Shown one piece after another: positions 47,308-56,177 of a DNA stretch of 64,000 bases; within the stretch, counting starts at the first letter, position 1, and every line of letters begins with the position of its first letter. The position numbers were made by a program, and so were the translations under genes. The notes below the pieces were generated by a model that ran no database searches, was not told the origin of the DNA, and was given only the letters and a program-made list of their open reading frames with translations. The stretch spans positions 1-64,000 of the forward strand of contig JANRIN010000269.1 of assembly GCA_033764965.1 (NCBI GenBank), read 5' to 3'. The DNA is from JSC-12 sp033764965. GTDB lineage: Bacteria; Cyanobacteriota; Cyanobacteriia; Leptolyngbyales; Leptolyngbyaceae.

Positions 47308-47979
47308 ATGCAGATTGATCAGAGACAGAACGTCATAGAAGATGTAGTAGAAACAGTAGCAAATGCAGACATTGTGAAGTTGAAATCATTAGACTTTACG
47401 ATCGCATCTCATTACCTTGCTGCTGCATTCAATCAAGACCCATTGATGGCACACTTTTTACCTGAAAATGAAGGAGCAAAGCAAACGGCTCTCAAACAAC
47501 TGAGTCAATCATTACTCAACTATGCCCAGATTTATAATCACATCTATACTACCGCTGATGAGCCGAAGGGTGTGGCAATTTGGCTACCTCCAGAAGCGAA
47601 TCAAGTTACGCTGTCACAACTCTGGCAAGTCACAACATCGGGATTGCTCACCCTGCCGTTCTATATGCGTTGGGATCGAGTGACTGATTTCGTTTCATTC
47701 ATTCGCACAGAGATCCAACTCCATGAGAAATTTGCGCCGGAACCTCACTGGTATTTAGCCATGTTAGGCGTATCGCCAGAATGTCAGGGTCAAGGGATTG
47801 GCAGCAAACTGATTCAACCTGTGCTGCAAGCCGCCGATCGCACAAAGACCCCTTGCTATCTGGAAACATCTACGGCTGCGGCGATGCGATTCTATCAGCG
47901 ACATGGATTTGAAATTGTTGAGCAAGGGCTGTTTGCAAATCGAGAGTACTGGGCGATGAAGCGCAATCCTCAAGGTTGA
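47308..47979 (+). CDS. GNAT family N-acetyltransferase
   Basis: 223 residues from ATG 47308, which has AAGGAGA eight bases upstream; a further 27 codons upstream are open but look non-coding. The acetyl-CoA binding motif is WYLAMLGVSPECQGQGIGSKL, and the last strand gives AAAMRFYQRHGFEIVEQG. The N-terminal half (AFNQDPLMAHFLPE) resembles the group of GNAT proteins found near TetR regulators. It acetylates an amine on a small molecule; the substrate is unknown. It is 112 bases after the TetR gene on the same strand and could share its transcript. Confidence 0.88.
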   Translation: MQIDQRQNVIEDVVETVANADIVKLKSLDFTIASHYLAAAFNQDPLMAHFLPENEGAKQTALKQLSQSLLNYAQIYNHIYTTADEPKGVAIWLPPEANQVTLSQLWQVTTSGLLTLPFYMRWDRVTDFVSFIRTEIQLHEKFAPEPHWYLAMLGVSPECQGQGIGSKLIQPVLQAADRTKTPCYLETSTAAAMRFYQRHGFEIVEQGLFANREYWAMKRNPQG

Positions 47980-48231
47980 GTGACTCAATCTGGTGCCTGG
48001 TTTTTGATCCTCATGACTCCGATTTTGGGCAGTTGGACGATCGCCGTCGTGGCACCCATCACAGGCATTCACCCTAAACGCATTCTGTTGTTCTCCTTCA
48101 TTAGCATCACCTTGTATGGAGTGATTACAGCACTCGCGATCGCCTCAGGCATGAATTGGTTGAGCGATCGCGAGTTTGTCTATTCCGATCTGATCTCCAG
48201 CAAATCGTTGTACAATACAAACGTTTATTGA
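47980..48231 (+). pseudogene. Membrane-protein fragment (small multidrug export-like)
   Basis: The 83-residue frame begins at GTG 47980 straight after the acetyltransferase stop. It has two hydrophobic segments: GAWFLILMTPILGSWTIAVV and ILLFSFISITLYGVITALAI. This resembles the C-terminal part of small multidrug-export proteins (PF06695-like). The last 20 residues are unrelated and overlap the Lrp promoter. There is no ribosome site and no N-terminal half, so I regard it as a relic or a translationally coupled fragment. Confidence 0.35.
48206..48218. promoter_or_regulatory. Palindrome TTGTACAATACAA before the Lrp gene
   Basis: TTGTA and TACAA arms around CAA, about 40 bases before the Lrp/AsnC start. 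Lrp-type regulators bind such AT-rich palindromes, so autoregulation is plausible. Position-based inference. Confidence 0.35.
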
Positions 48232-48254
48232 TTACGGAATTCGCAACTGTTTGT

Positions 48255-48752
48255 ATGGTTACAGATAACCAATCGCAACATTCTAATCATCTCAAACTAG
48301 ATGAGCTAGATACTAAGATTGTGCAGTTCCTTCAGAAAGATGGACGTATGCCATACACCGACATTGCCAAGCAAGTGGGAGTGGCGGAAGCAACGATTCG
48401 CTATCGAGTGCAGCGTCTGCTTGAGTCGGGTGCTATTACCATTCAGGCAAATCTCAACCTGGAGAAGCTTGAGCATCGCAATATTGCCGCCATTGCATTG
48501 TTGATTAATAATCCTGGGCTAGTGGATCAAATAGCCAGCGAGCTTTGCTCGCTTGATGAGGTGTCCTATGTTGTGTTTGTCACGGGACGATACAATCTTG
48601 TGGTGGAGATTGTTCACGACAGCTATGAAGATCTACAGAAATTCTTGCTGCGGTTGCAACACATTCCTGGATTACTTGGGTTTGAAGTACAAACAGTAAT
48701 CAAGTTGTACAAAACTCAAGATTTTCTCAAACTTAAACTTAAGCAAGAGTAA
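48255..48752 (+). CDS. Lrp/AsnC family transcriptional regulator
   Basis: 165 residues from ATG 48255; the open frame reaches further up but overlaps a membrane-protein fragment. The N-terminal HTH is LDELDTKIVQFLQKDGRMPY, then IAKQVGVAEATIRYRVQRLLESG, and the C-terminal RAM domain (about 80-155) has the beta-alpha-beta-beta-alpha-beta pattern (YVVFVTGRYNLVVEIV). These proteins form octamers that sense amino acids or related compounds. It is convergent with the MFS-Rieske group; a shared hairpin lies between them. It may control that group, but the distance to its promoter (52480) makes this uncertain. Confidence 0.9.
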   Translation: MVTDNQSQHSNHLKLDELDTKIVQFLQKDGRMPYTDIAKQVGVAEATIRYRVQRLLESGAITIQANLNLEKLEHRNIAAIALLINNPGLVDQIASELCSLDEVSYVVFVTGRYNLVVEIVHDSYEDLQKFLLRLQHIPGLLGFEVQTVIKLYKTQDFLKLKLKQE

Positions 48753-48767
48753 GGCACAAGAAGGAAG

Positions 48768-48820
48768 AAAAGGGGAAAAGGGAAAGGGTTGATTGATAAA
48801 CTCCTTATCCTTTCCCCTTT
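48768..48820. terminator. Bidirectional hairpin terminator
   Basis: AAAGGGGAAAAGG (48768-48780) pairs with CCTTTCCCCTTT (48809-48820), with A- and T-rich flanks on both sides. It lies between the convergent Lrp gene and MFS gene. Confidence 0.6.
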
Positions 48821-48859
48821 ATCAGTTGGGGGTTGCTTTAGGTTTCAAACAAATTATTA

Positions 48860-50071
48860 TCACTCTAGAAGCCGAACAGGTTCAGCGATCGCTGAACCCA
48901 ATGGTTTGCCCGACCTTTGTTGAGCCAGTTGCTTTGATAGAGCGATCGCACAAACAATAGTGACCATAGCGATCGCCATTGCTAACATACCAACACTAGA
49001 CAAGCCAAATGTAGAGTAGAAGATGCCTCCCAAGCCTGGACCCAGAGCTTCAGCCGCCATTGCGACCGCAATACCCAGCGCTGGTATGCTTCCGGTCGAG
49101 TCAATATCTGCAAGAAGTTGCAGAATGCACAACCCACTCGCTGCCATTGTCAGGGGAATGAGCACTTGTAGAACGACAAACATAGGCTGTATGCCTTGAC
49201 AGAGAAGCATTTCGGAAATTCCTTTGATCAGCATGATTGCAACCAGGAGACGAATCCGCCCCATGCGTCTGGAAAGGCAATTGACTAACCAGGGAATGGC
49301 TAATCCTAACACCATTGCCAGGGACAGAATTAAACCAAAGTCATTCACCGAATAGCCCGATCGCGTAGCAGCTTGCAGGTTAAATGCCCAAAACACAGTT
49401 TCACACAGTCGGGTAAACAGTGCCACTATCAAAGCCATCAGCGCGATTTTACTTAGCCTTGTTGATGCCTTTGAGGAAGCTAAAGGCTGCTCCTCCAAGG
49501 TTCTATGACCCCGTTGCATAAACAGCAGGGAGGGAATCATGCTAAACGCTACGCCTGAAAGCACCGCAAATGTTCCCACGGTAGGCAGTTTTTCTGACAA
49601 AAAGGGGACGCTGACAAACAGCGCCACCATCATCAGCATGGTGAGAAGGACGGCTCTGCTATAGAGTCGTTCATAATTCTCATTCGATGAGGCGGCGGCA
49701 TCCGAACTCACCACAGCCAGTCCTTCGCCAATGCCAACAAAGGCACGAGTGACTGCGAATGTAATCGGATCGACTGCGAAAATCGTAGATAGATTACCCA
49801 ATCCTGCGACGATCGCGCCAGCAATTCCCAGCAGGCGAAGATCAGCTTTTTTGATGAAGATGGCGGAAGCCGCGGCGGTTAATCCCAAAGCCGCGAGTTC
49901 AGCCGAAACCATGATGCCCGCTTGCACTTCAGAAAAACCAAATTGCTTGATTGCCGCCTCCACAATAAATGGAGACATTCCGGCGGGCAGTGCTCCCAAG
50001 GCATAACCGGCTGCGATCGCTAAGGTGAGAGGAAACAGCGATCGTCTTTGTATTTTCTGATGTATTGCCAT
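48860..50071 (-). CDS. MFS transporter
   Basis: 403 residues, 12 predicted membrane segments. It begins LFPLTLAIAAGYALGALPAG followed by MSPFIVEAAIKQFGFSE; the usual arginine-rich motif A between segments 2 and 3 is weak (KKADLRLLG). Acidic residue in GIGEGLAVVSSDAAAS could take part in proton coupling. It starts four bases after the first Rieske gene, so the two are cotranscribed and the transporter likely carries the substrate or product of the oxygenases. Confidence 0.88.
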   Translation of the reverse strand: MAIHQKIQRRSLFPLTLAIAAGYALGALPAGMSPFIVEAAIKQFGFSEVQAGIMVSAELAALGLTAAASAIFIKKADLRLLGIAGAIVAGLGNLSTIFAVDPITFAVTRAFVGIGEGLAVVSSDAAASSNENYERLYSRAVLLTMLMMVALFVSVPFLSEKLPTVGTFAVLSGVAFSMIPSLLFMQRGHRTLEEQPLASSKASTRLSKIALMALIVALFTRLCETVFWAFNLQAATRSGYSVNDFGLILSLAMVLGLAIPWLVNCLSRRMGRIRLLVAIMLIKGISEMLLCQGIQPMFVVLQVLIPLTMAASGLCILQLLADIDSTGSIPALGIAVAMAAEALGPGLGGIFYSTFGLSSVGMLAMAIAMVTIVCAIALSKQLAQQRSGKPLGSAIAEPVRLLE

Positions 50072-50075
50072 TGAT

Positions 50076-51221
50076 TCAGTAGGGTGTTGAAATTGTTCGC
50101 GATGAGCCGGAGGTTAGGTGTTGCATCACGAGTTGCTGAAATAAGTGAGTCCCCATTTCGCGGCTTGGAGACAAGCGACCCGGACGAAATCCTGAAGATT
50201 GCATCCGCTTCTGCACGTGCGGTAGCAAGTCCAGATCTTCTTTCATCACCGTGTCAAAGAAGCCGATCATGGCTTCCAACCGTTCGGCGGATAGAGCGGC
50301 TGATTGATTCGGAACCAACCATTGCTGCTGAACTCGTGTCTTTGCAGGTCCTTGTGGGTCAATCAGGTAGCTCACTGCAAAACTAGGACCAACAGACATA
50401 CCAAAGTTGGGAAATAGGCTCGTGATCGAAACCCCATTGCTTTCATCCTCACTCAAACCCTCAAGGCTTAATCCTTCAGGCTTCAGCACCGCCCGGGCAG
50501 CCGCATCCATCTCCGCAATCATAGGAGAGTACTGCCAGTAGTAAAACTGTTTTGCCTCAGTGCGAAGCCCCTTATAAAACTTTGGTACAAGCGCGTGTAC
50601 TGACGGCTCATGATAGCTTTCAGCGCTGTTTTCAGTCAGGAGTTTCCAGTTCGCTGCCATCTCATAATTAATGCTGTGAACGAGAACCCAATCTTTCAGA
50701 CGATAGCGCTTAAACTTTTCTGGTAAATCGCCTAGCTGTGTTGCCAGAGGTTTAGCGTTTAGATCGAGATTAACGAAGATAAAAGACTCCCAGGTATCAA
50801 CCTTGACGGCTCGCAAACTATGGCAAGCTGGGTCAAAGCCTTCAGCATCATCCATCTCTGGCGCGCCCCTTAGATTACCTTCCAAATCAAATGTCCAGGC
50901 ATGATACAAACAAGTCAGATGATTACATTGACCGCTGCCCAATGCTAAAGGAGCCGCTCGGTGAGAGCAGATGTTGAAAAAGGCACGTAAATCACCTGCT
51001 CGGTTCCGCAGAATGATCAGTGGTTGTTCAGCAATGTCGATCGTGAAATATGATCCTGGATCTTGCAGTTGACTGGTATTACCAACGTAGTACCAGGCTT
51101 TACCAAAAATACATTCCTGCTCAAGTTTGTACACATCAGGTGAGGTGTACATCGTTGCTGGAAACGTCACCGCTTCACTCGTAAGGTCGAGTGGTTGCCA
51201 TTGTTGTAGAAGAGTTGTCAT
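50076..51221 (-). CDS. Rieske non-haem iron oxygenase, alpha subunit (copy 1)
   Basis: 381 residues. The Rieske cluster ligands are Cys85-X-His87 and Cys104-X2-His107 (CSHRAAP, CLYHAW), with 16 residues between. The catalytic iron site motif NSAESYHEPSVH gives the two His, and the Asp of KEDLDLLPHVQ near the C-terminus is the likely carboxylate. These enzymes hydroxylate or demethylate small molecules using electrons from a reductase. No reductase, ferredoxin or beta subunit gene lies nearby, so cellular ferredoxin may serve. Its paralogue lies 50 bases upstream, with the same strand and similar length. Confidence 0.92.
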   Translation of the reverse strand: MTTLLQQWQPLDLTSEAVTFPATMYTSPDVYKLEQECIFGKAWYYVGNTSQLQDPGSYFTIDIAEQPLIILRNRAGDLRAFFNICSHRAAPLALGSGQCNHLTCLYHAWTFDLEGNLRGAPEMDDAEGFDPACHSLRAVKVDTWESFIFVNLDLNAKPLATQLGDLPEKFKRYRLKDWVLVHSINYEMAANWKLLTENSAESYHEPSVHALVPKFYKGLRTEAKQFYYWQYSPMIAEMDAAARAVLKPEGLSLEGLSEDESNGVSITSLFPNFGMSVGPSFAVSYLIDPQGPAKTRVQQQWLVPNQSAALSAERLEAMIGFFDTVMKEDLDLLPHVQKRMQSSGFRPGRLSPSREMGTHLFQQLVMQHLTSGSSRTISTPY

Positions 51222-51271
51222 TTTGAATGTCGCAAAGGTTTATGGTTGAGATTGCTGTGCTGAACTGCTCA

Positions 51272-52474
51272 CTAATTTTTGTAAGAAGCAGGTTGAAGAG
51301 CTTGAGTAATTTCAGCTTGAGTCAAATATTGCATGACTCGCTGCTGAAACAGATGGACTCCCATTTCCCGCACCGGGGATAGCCGACCTTGACGATATCC
51401 TGATGACATCACGCGCTGCTGGATATGGGGCAGTAAGTTCAAATCTTCTTGTAACAGTGACTCAAAGGATTGAACCAGTAGATCTTTATCTTCCAGTAAG
51501 TTCGCCACTGGTGCTGGAGCAATCCAACTAATTTGGATCCGGGTGCGAGTTGCCGCTTGTGGATCAATTAGATAGGTTGTGCCAAAACCTGCACTGAGCG
51601 TCCAACAGAAGTTGGGAAAAAGACATAAAACGGAACTACCACTCAATTCAGACTCATTCAAGTTCTCCAAAAAGGAGTTCTCCAATGGAAGGGCTGACAT
51701 CACTTCAGATAAAGACTCTTGATCAATTCCAGTATGAGGAACGTACTGTGAGTAGTAATAATCTTTTGCCTCTGCCTGCATTCCTGTGTAGAACTTAGGA
51801 ACAGACCGATGAACGTGCGGTTCGTGGTAACTCTCAGCGGTGTTTTCATAGAAAAGTTTCCAGTTTGCATCCACCCAATAGTCAGCGTGATGAAATTCAA
51901 CCCACTCGTTTAAGTGGTAACGCTCAAACTTTTGGGAAAGATCGCTGAGTTGCACTCTTAGAGGTTGAGAGTCAGGGTCGAAATTGACAAAGATGAATGA
52001 TTCCCAGGTATCGACTTTGACGGATTGCAGGTGGTGTTCAGCCAAATCAAATCCTGCGGCGGTGTCCATTTCTGGCGCACCCCGAAGATTGCCTTCTAAA
52101 TCAAACGTCCAGGCATGGTACAAACAAGTCAATTTGCTGCATTGCCCCGACTCCAGCGCTAAAGGAGCACCGCGATGAGGGCAGACATTGAGGAAAGCAC
52201 GCAGAGTGCCAGCACGATCGCGCAATACGATCAACGGTTGCCCCGCGATGGTAGTGGTGAAATAGGAGCCTGCTTCCTTCAGTCGGCTCGTATTACCGAC
52301 GTAGCACCAGGCTTTACCGAAAATACGGGCTTGCTCAAGTTGATAGATTTCATCAGAGGTGTAGAGAACAGACGGTAGGGTAACCGCTTCGCGAGTCAGG
52401 TTTGAAGGTTGCCAAGGCTGCAAAAACGGAGAGGGGATCGATCGTGATTGATTCACTTTCTCAGTAAAAACCAT
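51272..52474 (-). CDS. Rieske non-haem iron oxygenase, alpha subunit (copy 2)
   Basis: 400 residues. Rieske ligands Cys98-X-His100 and Cys117-X2-His120, iron-site motif ENTAESYHEPHVH, and carboxylate in QEDLNLLPHIQ. It is clearly a duplicate of the 50076 gene, with the same surrounding residues (GNLRGAPEMD, VDTWESFIFVN). The C-terminal ligand-pocket region differs (LENSFLENLNESELSGSS against KPEGLSLEGLSEDESNG), so the substrates may differ or the two may form a hetero-oligomer. It is the first gene of the three-gene unit. Confidence 0.92.
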   Translation of the reverse strand: MVFTEKVNQSRSIPSPFLQPWQPSNLTREAVTLPSVLYTSDEIYQLEQARIFGKAWCYVGNTSRLKEAGSYFTTTIAGQPLIVLRDRAGTLRAFLNVCPHRGAPLALESGQCSKLTCLYHAWTFDLEGNLRGAPEMDTAAGFDLAEHHLQSVKVDTWESFIFVNFDPDSQPLRVQLSDLSQKFERYHLNEWVEFHHADYWVDANWKLFYENTAESYHEPHVHRSVPKFYTGMQAEAKDYYYSQYVPHTGIDQESLSEVMSALPLENSFLENLNESELSGSSVLCLFPNFCWTLSAGFGTTYLIDPQAATRTRIQISWIAPAPVANLLEDKDLLVQSFESLLQEDLNLLPHIQQRVMSSGYRQGRLSPVREMGVHLFQQRVMQYLTQAEITQALQPASYKN

Positions 52475-52910
52475 ACGTTTCCTTATCTCCTCGGTTTAGA
52501 TGAGTTCGCGGACAAACATTGTCCAGCATTGCTCTACATGGGTAAAAGCTAGAGGTCGAAGCAATACTGCTTTGCTGAAGTATTTACGCTTCTTGATGAA
52601 AGAGTAATTGTAAATCTCTGCGAAAACAGTGTTCAGATATACAGAGTGTAATTAATTCGTAACTTATTCTGCAATTCATGCTTCTAAAAGCATATTTATT
52701 TGAGTAAAGTTGCGAAAATAGCAAGTAAATTTGATTTTTGTCGGCTCAGGGCTGTTTCAGGGCATCTGAACTAGATATTCAGTTCCTAAATACTTCACCT
52801 GCTCATTCGTTTGAATGACTCTAAAACTAGCTAGGTGTGGTGCAAGTAATTGACTTATTGATTTCAAATAGAAAGTGTCGCGAATTGTAGTCTTACTTAA
52901 GGAGTGAGAA
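52475..52910. other. Divergent promoter region, Rieske unit and porin copy 2
   Basis: 436 bases, AT-rich, no gene seen. It must hold the promoters of the Rieske unit (leftward) and porin 2 (rightward). No ACCGTCTGGACGGT operator occurs here. Confidence 0.5.
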
Positions 52911-54752
52911 GTGGTAAATCTGAATTGGAAACGGCTCAGAATCAATTTAGGGATCTCTCTGGCATTGATGAACTGCGGTTGGCTGGCAACAAATACAACA
53001 CTAGCAATAGCCTCTGATGCCCCGGACGATCGCTCACCAAAGACAGTGCAATCTATAGCGTCTAGAGAGCCATCAGTGATTTTGAGTGAGATTGAATCGC
53101 TAAGTTTGTTAGAAGATAGCGATTCAAATGATTTAGAATCACTCGATGAATCATTGGAGCAAGTTACTTCTGTATCACAGTTAGTTGATGTAAAGCCCAC
53201 AGATTGGGCGTTTCAAGCTCTGCAATCCCTGGTTGAACGATATGGCTGCATTGCAGGTTATCCAGATAAAACTTTTCGCGGTAATCGGAGTTTGTCTCGC
53301 TACGAATTTGCCGCAGGTCTCAACGCTTGTCTCGATCGCATTCAAGAACTGCTTGCCGCTAGTACCACAACCCTCGCTCGGAAAGAGGATGTAGAAACCG
53401 TCAAGAAGTTGATGGAAGCGTTTGCGCCAGAATTGGCTACGCTACGAGGTAAGGTTGATAGTCTGGATGTGCGAACGGCAACACTAGAAAAACAGCAGTT
53501 TTCTGCTACTGCAAAGTTAAGTGGAACTGCCATCTTTATTTTAGGGGATGCCTTTGGCAGAGTCGCCAGCGATGTCAATAATACAACCCTTAACTATCAG
53601 TCGCGTCTCACATTTACTGCCAGTTTCACAGGCACCGATCTCTTACGATTTACTTTTACCAGTTCCAATTCTCGTCTCTTTAATGCAGGCAATCCAGTCA
53701 TTGATAATGCCCAGGGCGGATTTGGTACACCACAACGACTTTTCTCCTCGTTTCCCTCAGCATTTTCCGATGAAACGCATTTAGTGTCTAATGGTCTCTC
53801 TGAATTTATCAACGACAGCAAATTGAGAAACCTTGAGATCAGCTACAGTTTTGCTCTTGGGCAACGTCTATCTGTGACGATCGCGCCTGGTACTGCTGAT
53901 CCGGTTTCATTAGGAGCCGACCCAGTGAGTTTATTTATTGAACCCACCAATACAGCGTTTTCGCTCTTTGCTGCTGCTAATCCTACACTCTTTGCAATTC
54001 CCAATGCTGGTGGAATTGGAATTACCTACAGACCAGTCGATTGGTTGAATGTGTCGGTAGGTTATGCCGGACAGGAAACGTTGGGGCAACCAGGGAGTTC
54101 GGCAAACCCCAGCCCTAGCTCTGGACTCTTTAGTGGTGGATACAGCGCTTATGCCAACGTGGTTCTCTACGCTGGCAAGCTATCCACAGGGTTGTTTTAT
54201 CTAAACACCTACAGTCCTAACCTGGCGATCGACACGTTGACGGGTGGTAATGCTGCCAAAGTGAGTACGGGTGGATTCAGTAGTGCCGAAAATGACAGAG
54301 TTTCGGCAAATCATCTTGGCTTAAATTTGATTTACAAATTCAGCGATCGCTTTCATCTCGGTGGATGGGTCGGTTACTCTAATGCTCGCGTGTTAGGTAG
54401 AGACTTTTTGGGAGCCACAACCGGAAATCGAGGGGATGTTCAAGTACTGAACTATGCAGCTACGTTGGCATTTCCCGACTTGGGAGGTAAAGGTAACTTA
54501 GGTGGCTTGGTGTTTGGGGTGCAGCCTAAAGTGGTTGGTACTAGCAACGCCAGAGTTGCAACCGCGATCGGGCTGCAAGATGGATTGCGATCTGACCGGG
54601 ATACGGGCTTTCACATTGAAGGTTTCTACGCACTTCGAGTTAACGATCGCATCACCCTCACACCCGGACTCATCTGGCTGACTGCCCCCAACCACGACGA
54701 TCGTAACCCAGATGCGTTCGTCACTCTGCTGAGAGCATCGTTTGCTTTCTAA
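52911..54752 (+). CDS. SLH-domain iron-uptake/OprB-type porin (copy 2)
   Basis: 613 residues. The start is GTG 52911 with AAGGAG about six bases upstream. Signal sequence (about 1-35, LGISLALMNCGWLATNTTLA), SLH domain (about 90-150, VKPTDWAFQALQSLVERYGC), coiled coil, and barrel ending RASFAF. Compared with copy 1 it has a longer acidic Ser/Glu/Asp-rich linker after the signal (LSLLEDSDSNDLESLDESLE). The barrel ends are nearly the same (NAAKVSTGGFS, GNRGDVQVLNYAATLAFPDL). It sits 276 bases ahead of the P450 gene, but a separate operator-controlled promoter lies between. Confidence 0.92.
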   Translation: MVNLNWKRLRINLGISLALMNCGWLATNTTLAIASDAPDDRSPKTVQSIASREPSVILSEIESLSLLEDSDSNDLESLDESLEQVTSVSQLVDVKPTDWAFQALQSLVERYGCIAGYPDKTFRGNRSLSRYEFAAGLNACLDRIQELLAASTTTLARKEDVETVKKLMEAFAPELATLRGKVDSLDVRTATLEKQQFSATAKLSGTAIFILGDAFGRVASDVNNTTLNYQSRLTFTASFTGTDLLRFTFTSSNSRLFNAGNPVIDNAQGGFGTPQRLFSSFPSAFSDETHLVSNGLSEFINDSKLRNLEISYSFALGQRLSVTIAPGTADPVSLGADPVSLFIEPTNTAFSLFAAANPTLFAIPNAGGIGITYRPVDWLNVSVGYAGQETLGQPGSSANPSPSSGLFSGGYSAYANVVLYAGKLSTGLFYLNTYSPNLAIDTLTGGNAAKVSTGGFSSAENDRVSANHLGLNLIYKFSDRFHLGGWVGYSNARVLGRDFLGATTGNRGDVQVLNYAATLAFPDLGGKGNLGGLVFGVQPKVVGTSNARVATAIGLQDGLRSDRDTGFHIEGFYALRVNDRITLTPGLIWLTAPNHDDRNPDAFVTLLRASFAF

Positions 54753-54834
54753 CTTGCGCTAATTGTTCTCATTGAGATCGCTCATTCCTCACATCTAACT
54801 TCACTTGCTACTCAACTCAAACGTCAGTCCTATC

Positions 54835-54850
54835 TCTATCGAAAGATAGA
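54835..54850 (+). terminator. Small tetraloop hairpin after porin copy 2
   Basis: TCTATC-GAAA-GATAGA: 6-base stem with a GAAA tetraloop, just before the next promoter. No T-run follows, so it is only a possible 3' end signal. Confidence 0.3.
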
Positions 54851-54861
54851 AGAGTTCCCCC

Positions 54862-54890
54862 TTGACGAATAACCGTCTGGACGGTACAGT
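54862..54890 (+). promoter_or_regulatory. Promoter of the P450/guanidine cluster
   Basis: TTGACG (54862-54867), 17-base spacer, TACAGT (54885-54890). The spacer holds the operator. Aligned with the TetR promoter at 46467 it is near-identical from -35 through AATTCAG downstream of -10. Confidence 0.7.
54872..54885. promoter_or_regulatory. TetR operator O3
   Basis: ACCGTCTGGACGGT, identical to O1 and in the same position within the promoter spacer. Confidence 0.75.
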
Positions 54891-54908
54891 AAATTCAGTG
54901 ATGAATTA

Positions 54909-54922
54909 ACCGTCTGGACGGT
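54909..54922. promoter_or_regulatory. TetR operator O4
   Basis: ACCGTCTGGACGGT again, centred 37 bases after O3, just downstream of the expected transcription start. The O1-O2 spacing is 38, so both promoters carry the same two-site geometry. Confidence 0.75.
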
Positions 54923-55028
54923 GTTCGATCGTTTGAACTTTTCCAATTCGGGTGTTGAGCGTTGATGAATTGAGATTTCATCAAACCAATTCGCCTGCAA
55001 TTTTTTACTCAACTCAAGGAGATTTGTC

Positions 55029-56153
55029 ATGCAAACTCAATTGGCACCACTTAAGTTGTCTAATCAACTGTTTGAGCAATATGCCCGGATGCGGCGAGAA
55101 TCCCCCGTGTTCTATAACGCAGAGCAACAATGCTGGGCTGTGTATGGCTACGATGATGTGAGAAATGTTTTTGCTAATTGGCAGTTGTTCTCATCCAAAG
55201 TGCCCCACCCGCCAGAGCAAACCGACTTTACTCAAAGTCTCAACTTCACTGACCCACCCAAACATCGATCGCTGCGGTCTTTGGTGGCGAAAGTGTTCAC
55301 ATCTCGACGGGTAGAAGAACTGGCACCGCGCATGATTGAGATTACCAATGAGTTGATCGATCGCGTCAAAGACCAGGGACAAATGGATTTTATTCATGAC
55401 TTTGCCATTCCGCTGCCTGTGATTGTAATTGCTGAGATTTTGGGCGTTCCCGTGGAGCGTCGGGCTGATTTCAAACACTGGTCAGACGGGATCATGGAAA
55501 GCAATCAAGCCGCGTATCGAGCAATGGGCGATTATTTCCGTGAACTGATTCAACAACGGGTGGGTAAACCCGGTCATGATTTAGTCAGTGATTTGATTGC
55601 GGTTCACGAAGGCAGCGAAACGCTCTCAGCCCAGGAATTGGTTGATTTTTGTATGGTCTTGCTCGTAGCCGGAAATGAGACGACAACGAATCTACTCGCT
55701 AATACGATCGTGTGTTTGCATGAGTTTCCAGAGGCATACGATCGCCTGCGAAACGAGCCTGAGCTATTGAATTTAGCGATCGAGGAAACGTTGCGCTACC
55801 GTTCCCCTGCTCAAATCTTGCCCCGTTACACCAAGGTCGAGACGCAAATTGGCGGGCAAACCATTCCAGCGGGACAATTGGTACTCGTCAATGTGGGATC
55901 AGCCAATCGAGATGAAACCAAGTTCGATCGTGCCGATCAATACGTCATCGATCGTGATCCGAATGAACATCTCGCCTTTGGCAACGGCATTCACTTTTGT
56001 CTCGGTGCGCCTTTGGCTCGACTGGAGGCTGAAATCGGTTTACGGGCTATATTGGAACGTTTGCCCAATCTCCGAATTGATCCCACTGCCACATTAGAAC
56101 TCGTTCCCGTTCCCGATGTGCATGGCTTCAAATCGCTGCCTGTCTTGTTCTAA
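55029..56153 (+). CDS. Cytochrome P450
   Basis: 374 residues, a soluble bacterial-type P450. I-helix LLVAGNETTTN (oxygen activation, with Glu-Thr), K-helix EETLRYRSP (ExxR), and haem loop FGNGIHFCLGAPLARLE with the ligand Cys324. It is shorter than the usual 400-410 because the N-terminus is trimmed (starts at QLFEQYARMRRESPVFY), still complete in domains. AAGGAG lies seven bases before the ATG. It is the first gene behind the operator-controlled promoter. It hydroxylates an unknown substrate using reductase partners not encoded here. The arginase-fold gene follows after 24 bases. Confidence 0.95.
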   Translation: MQTQLAPLKLSNQLFEQYARMRRESPVFYNAEQQCWAVYGYDDVRNVFANWQLFSSKVPHPPEQTDFTQSLNFTDPPKHRSLRSLVAKVFTSRRVEELAPRMIEITNELIDRVKDQGQMDFIHDFAIPLPVIVIAEILGVPVERRADFKHWSDGIMESNQAAYRAMGDYFRELIQQRVGKPGHDLVSDLIAVHEGSETLSAQELVDFCMVLLVAGNETTTNLLANTIVCLHEFPEAYDRLRNEPELLNLAIEETLRYRSPAQILPRYTKVETQIGGQTIPAGQLVLVNVGSANRDETKFDRADQYVIDRDPNEHLAFGNGIHFCLGAPLARLEAEIGLRAILERLPNLRIDPTATLELVPVPDVHGFKSLPVLF

Positions 56154-56177
56154 TCCACACCACTGGGGTGAAGCACT

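Noticed and set aside
52757..53200. Minus-strand frame of 147 codons at the start of porin 2
   Set aside because: Ser/Thr-rich shadow of the porin's acidic linker; no start signal.
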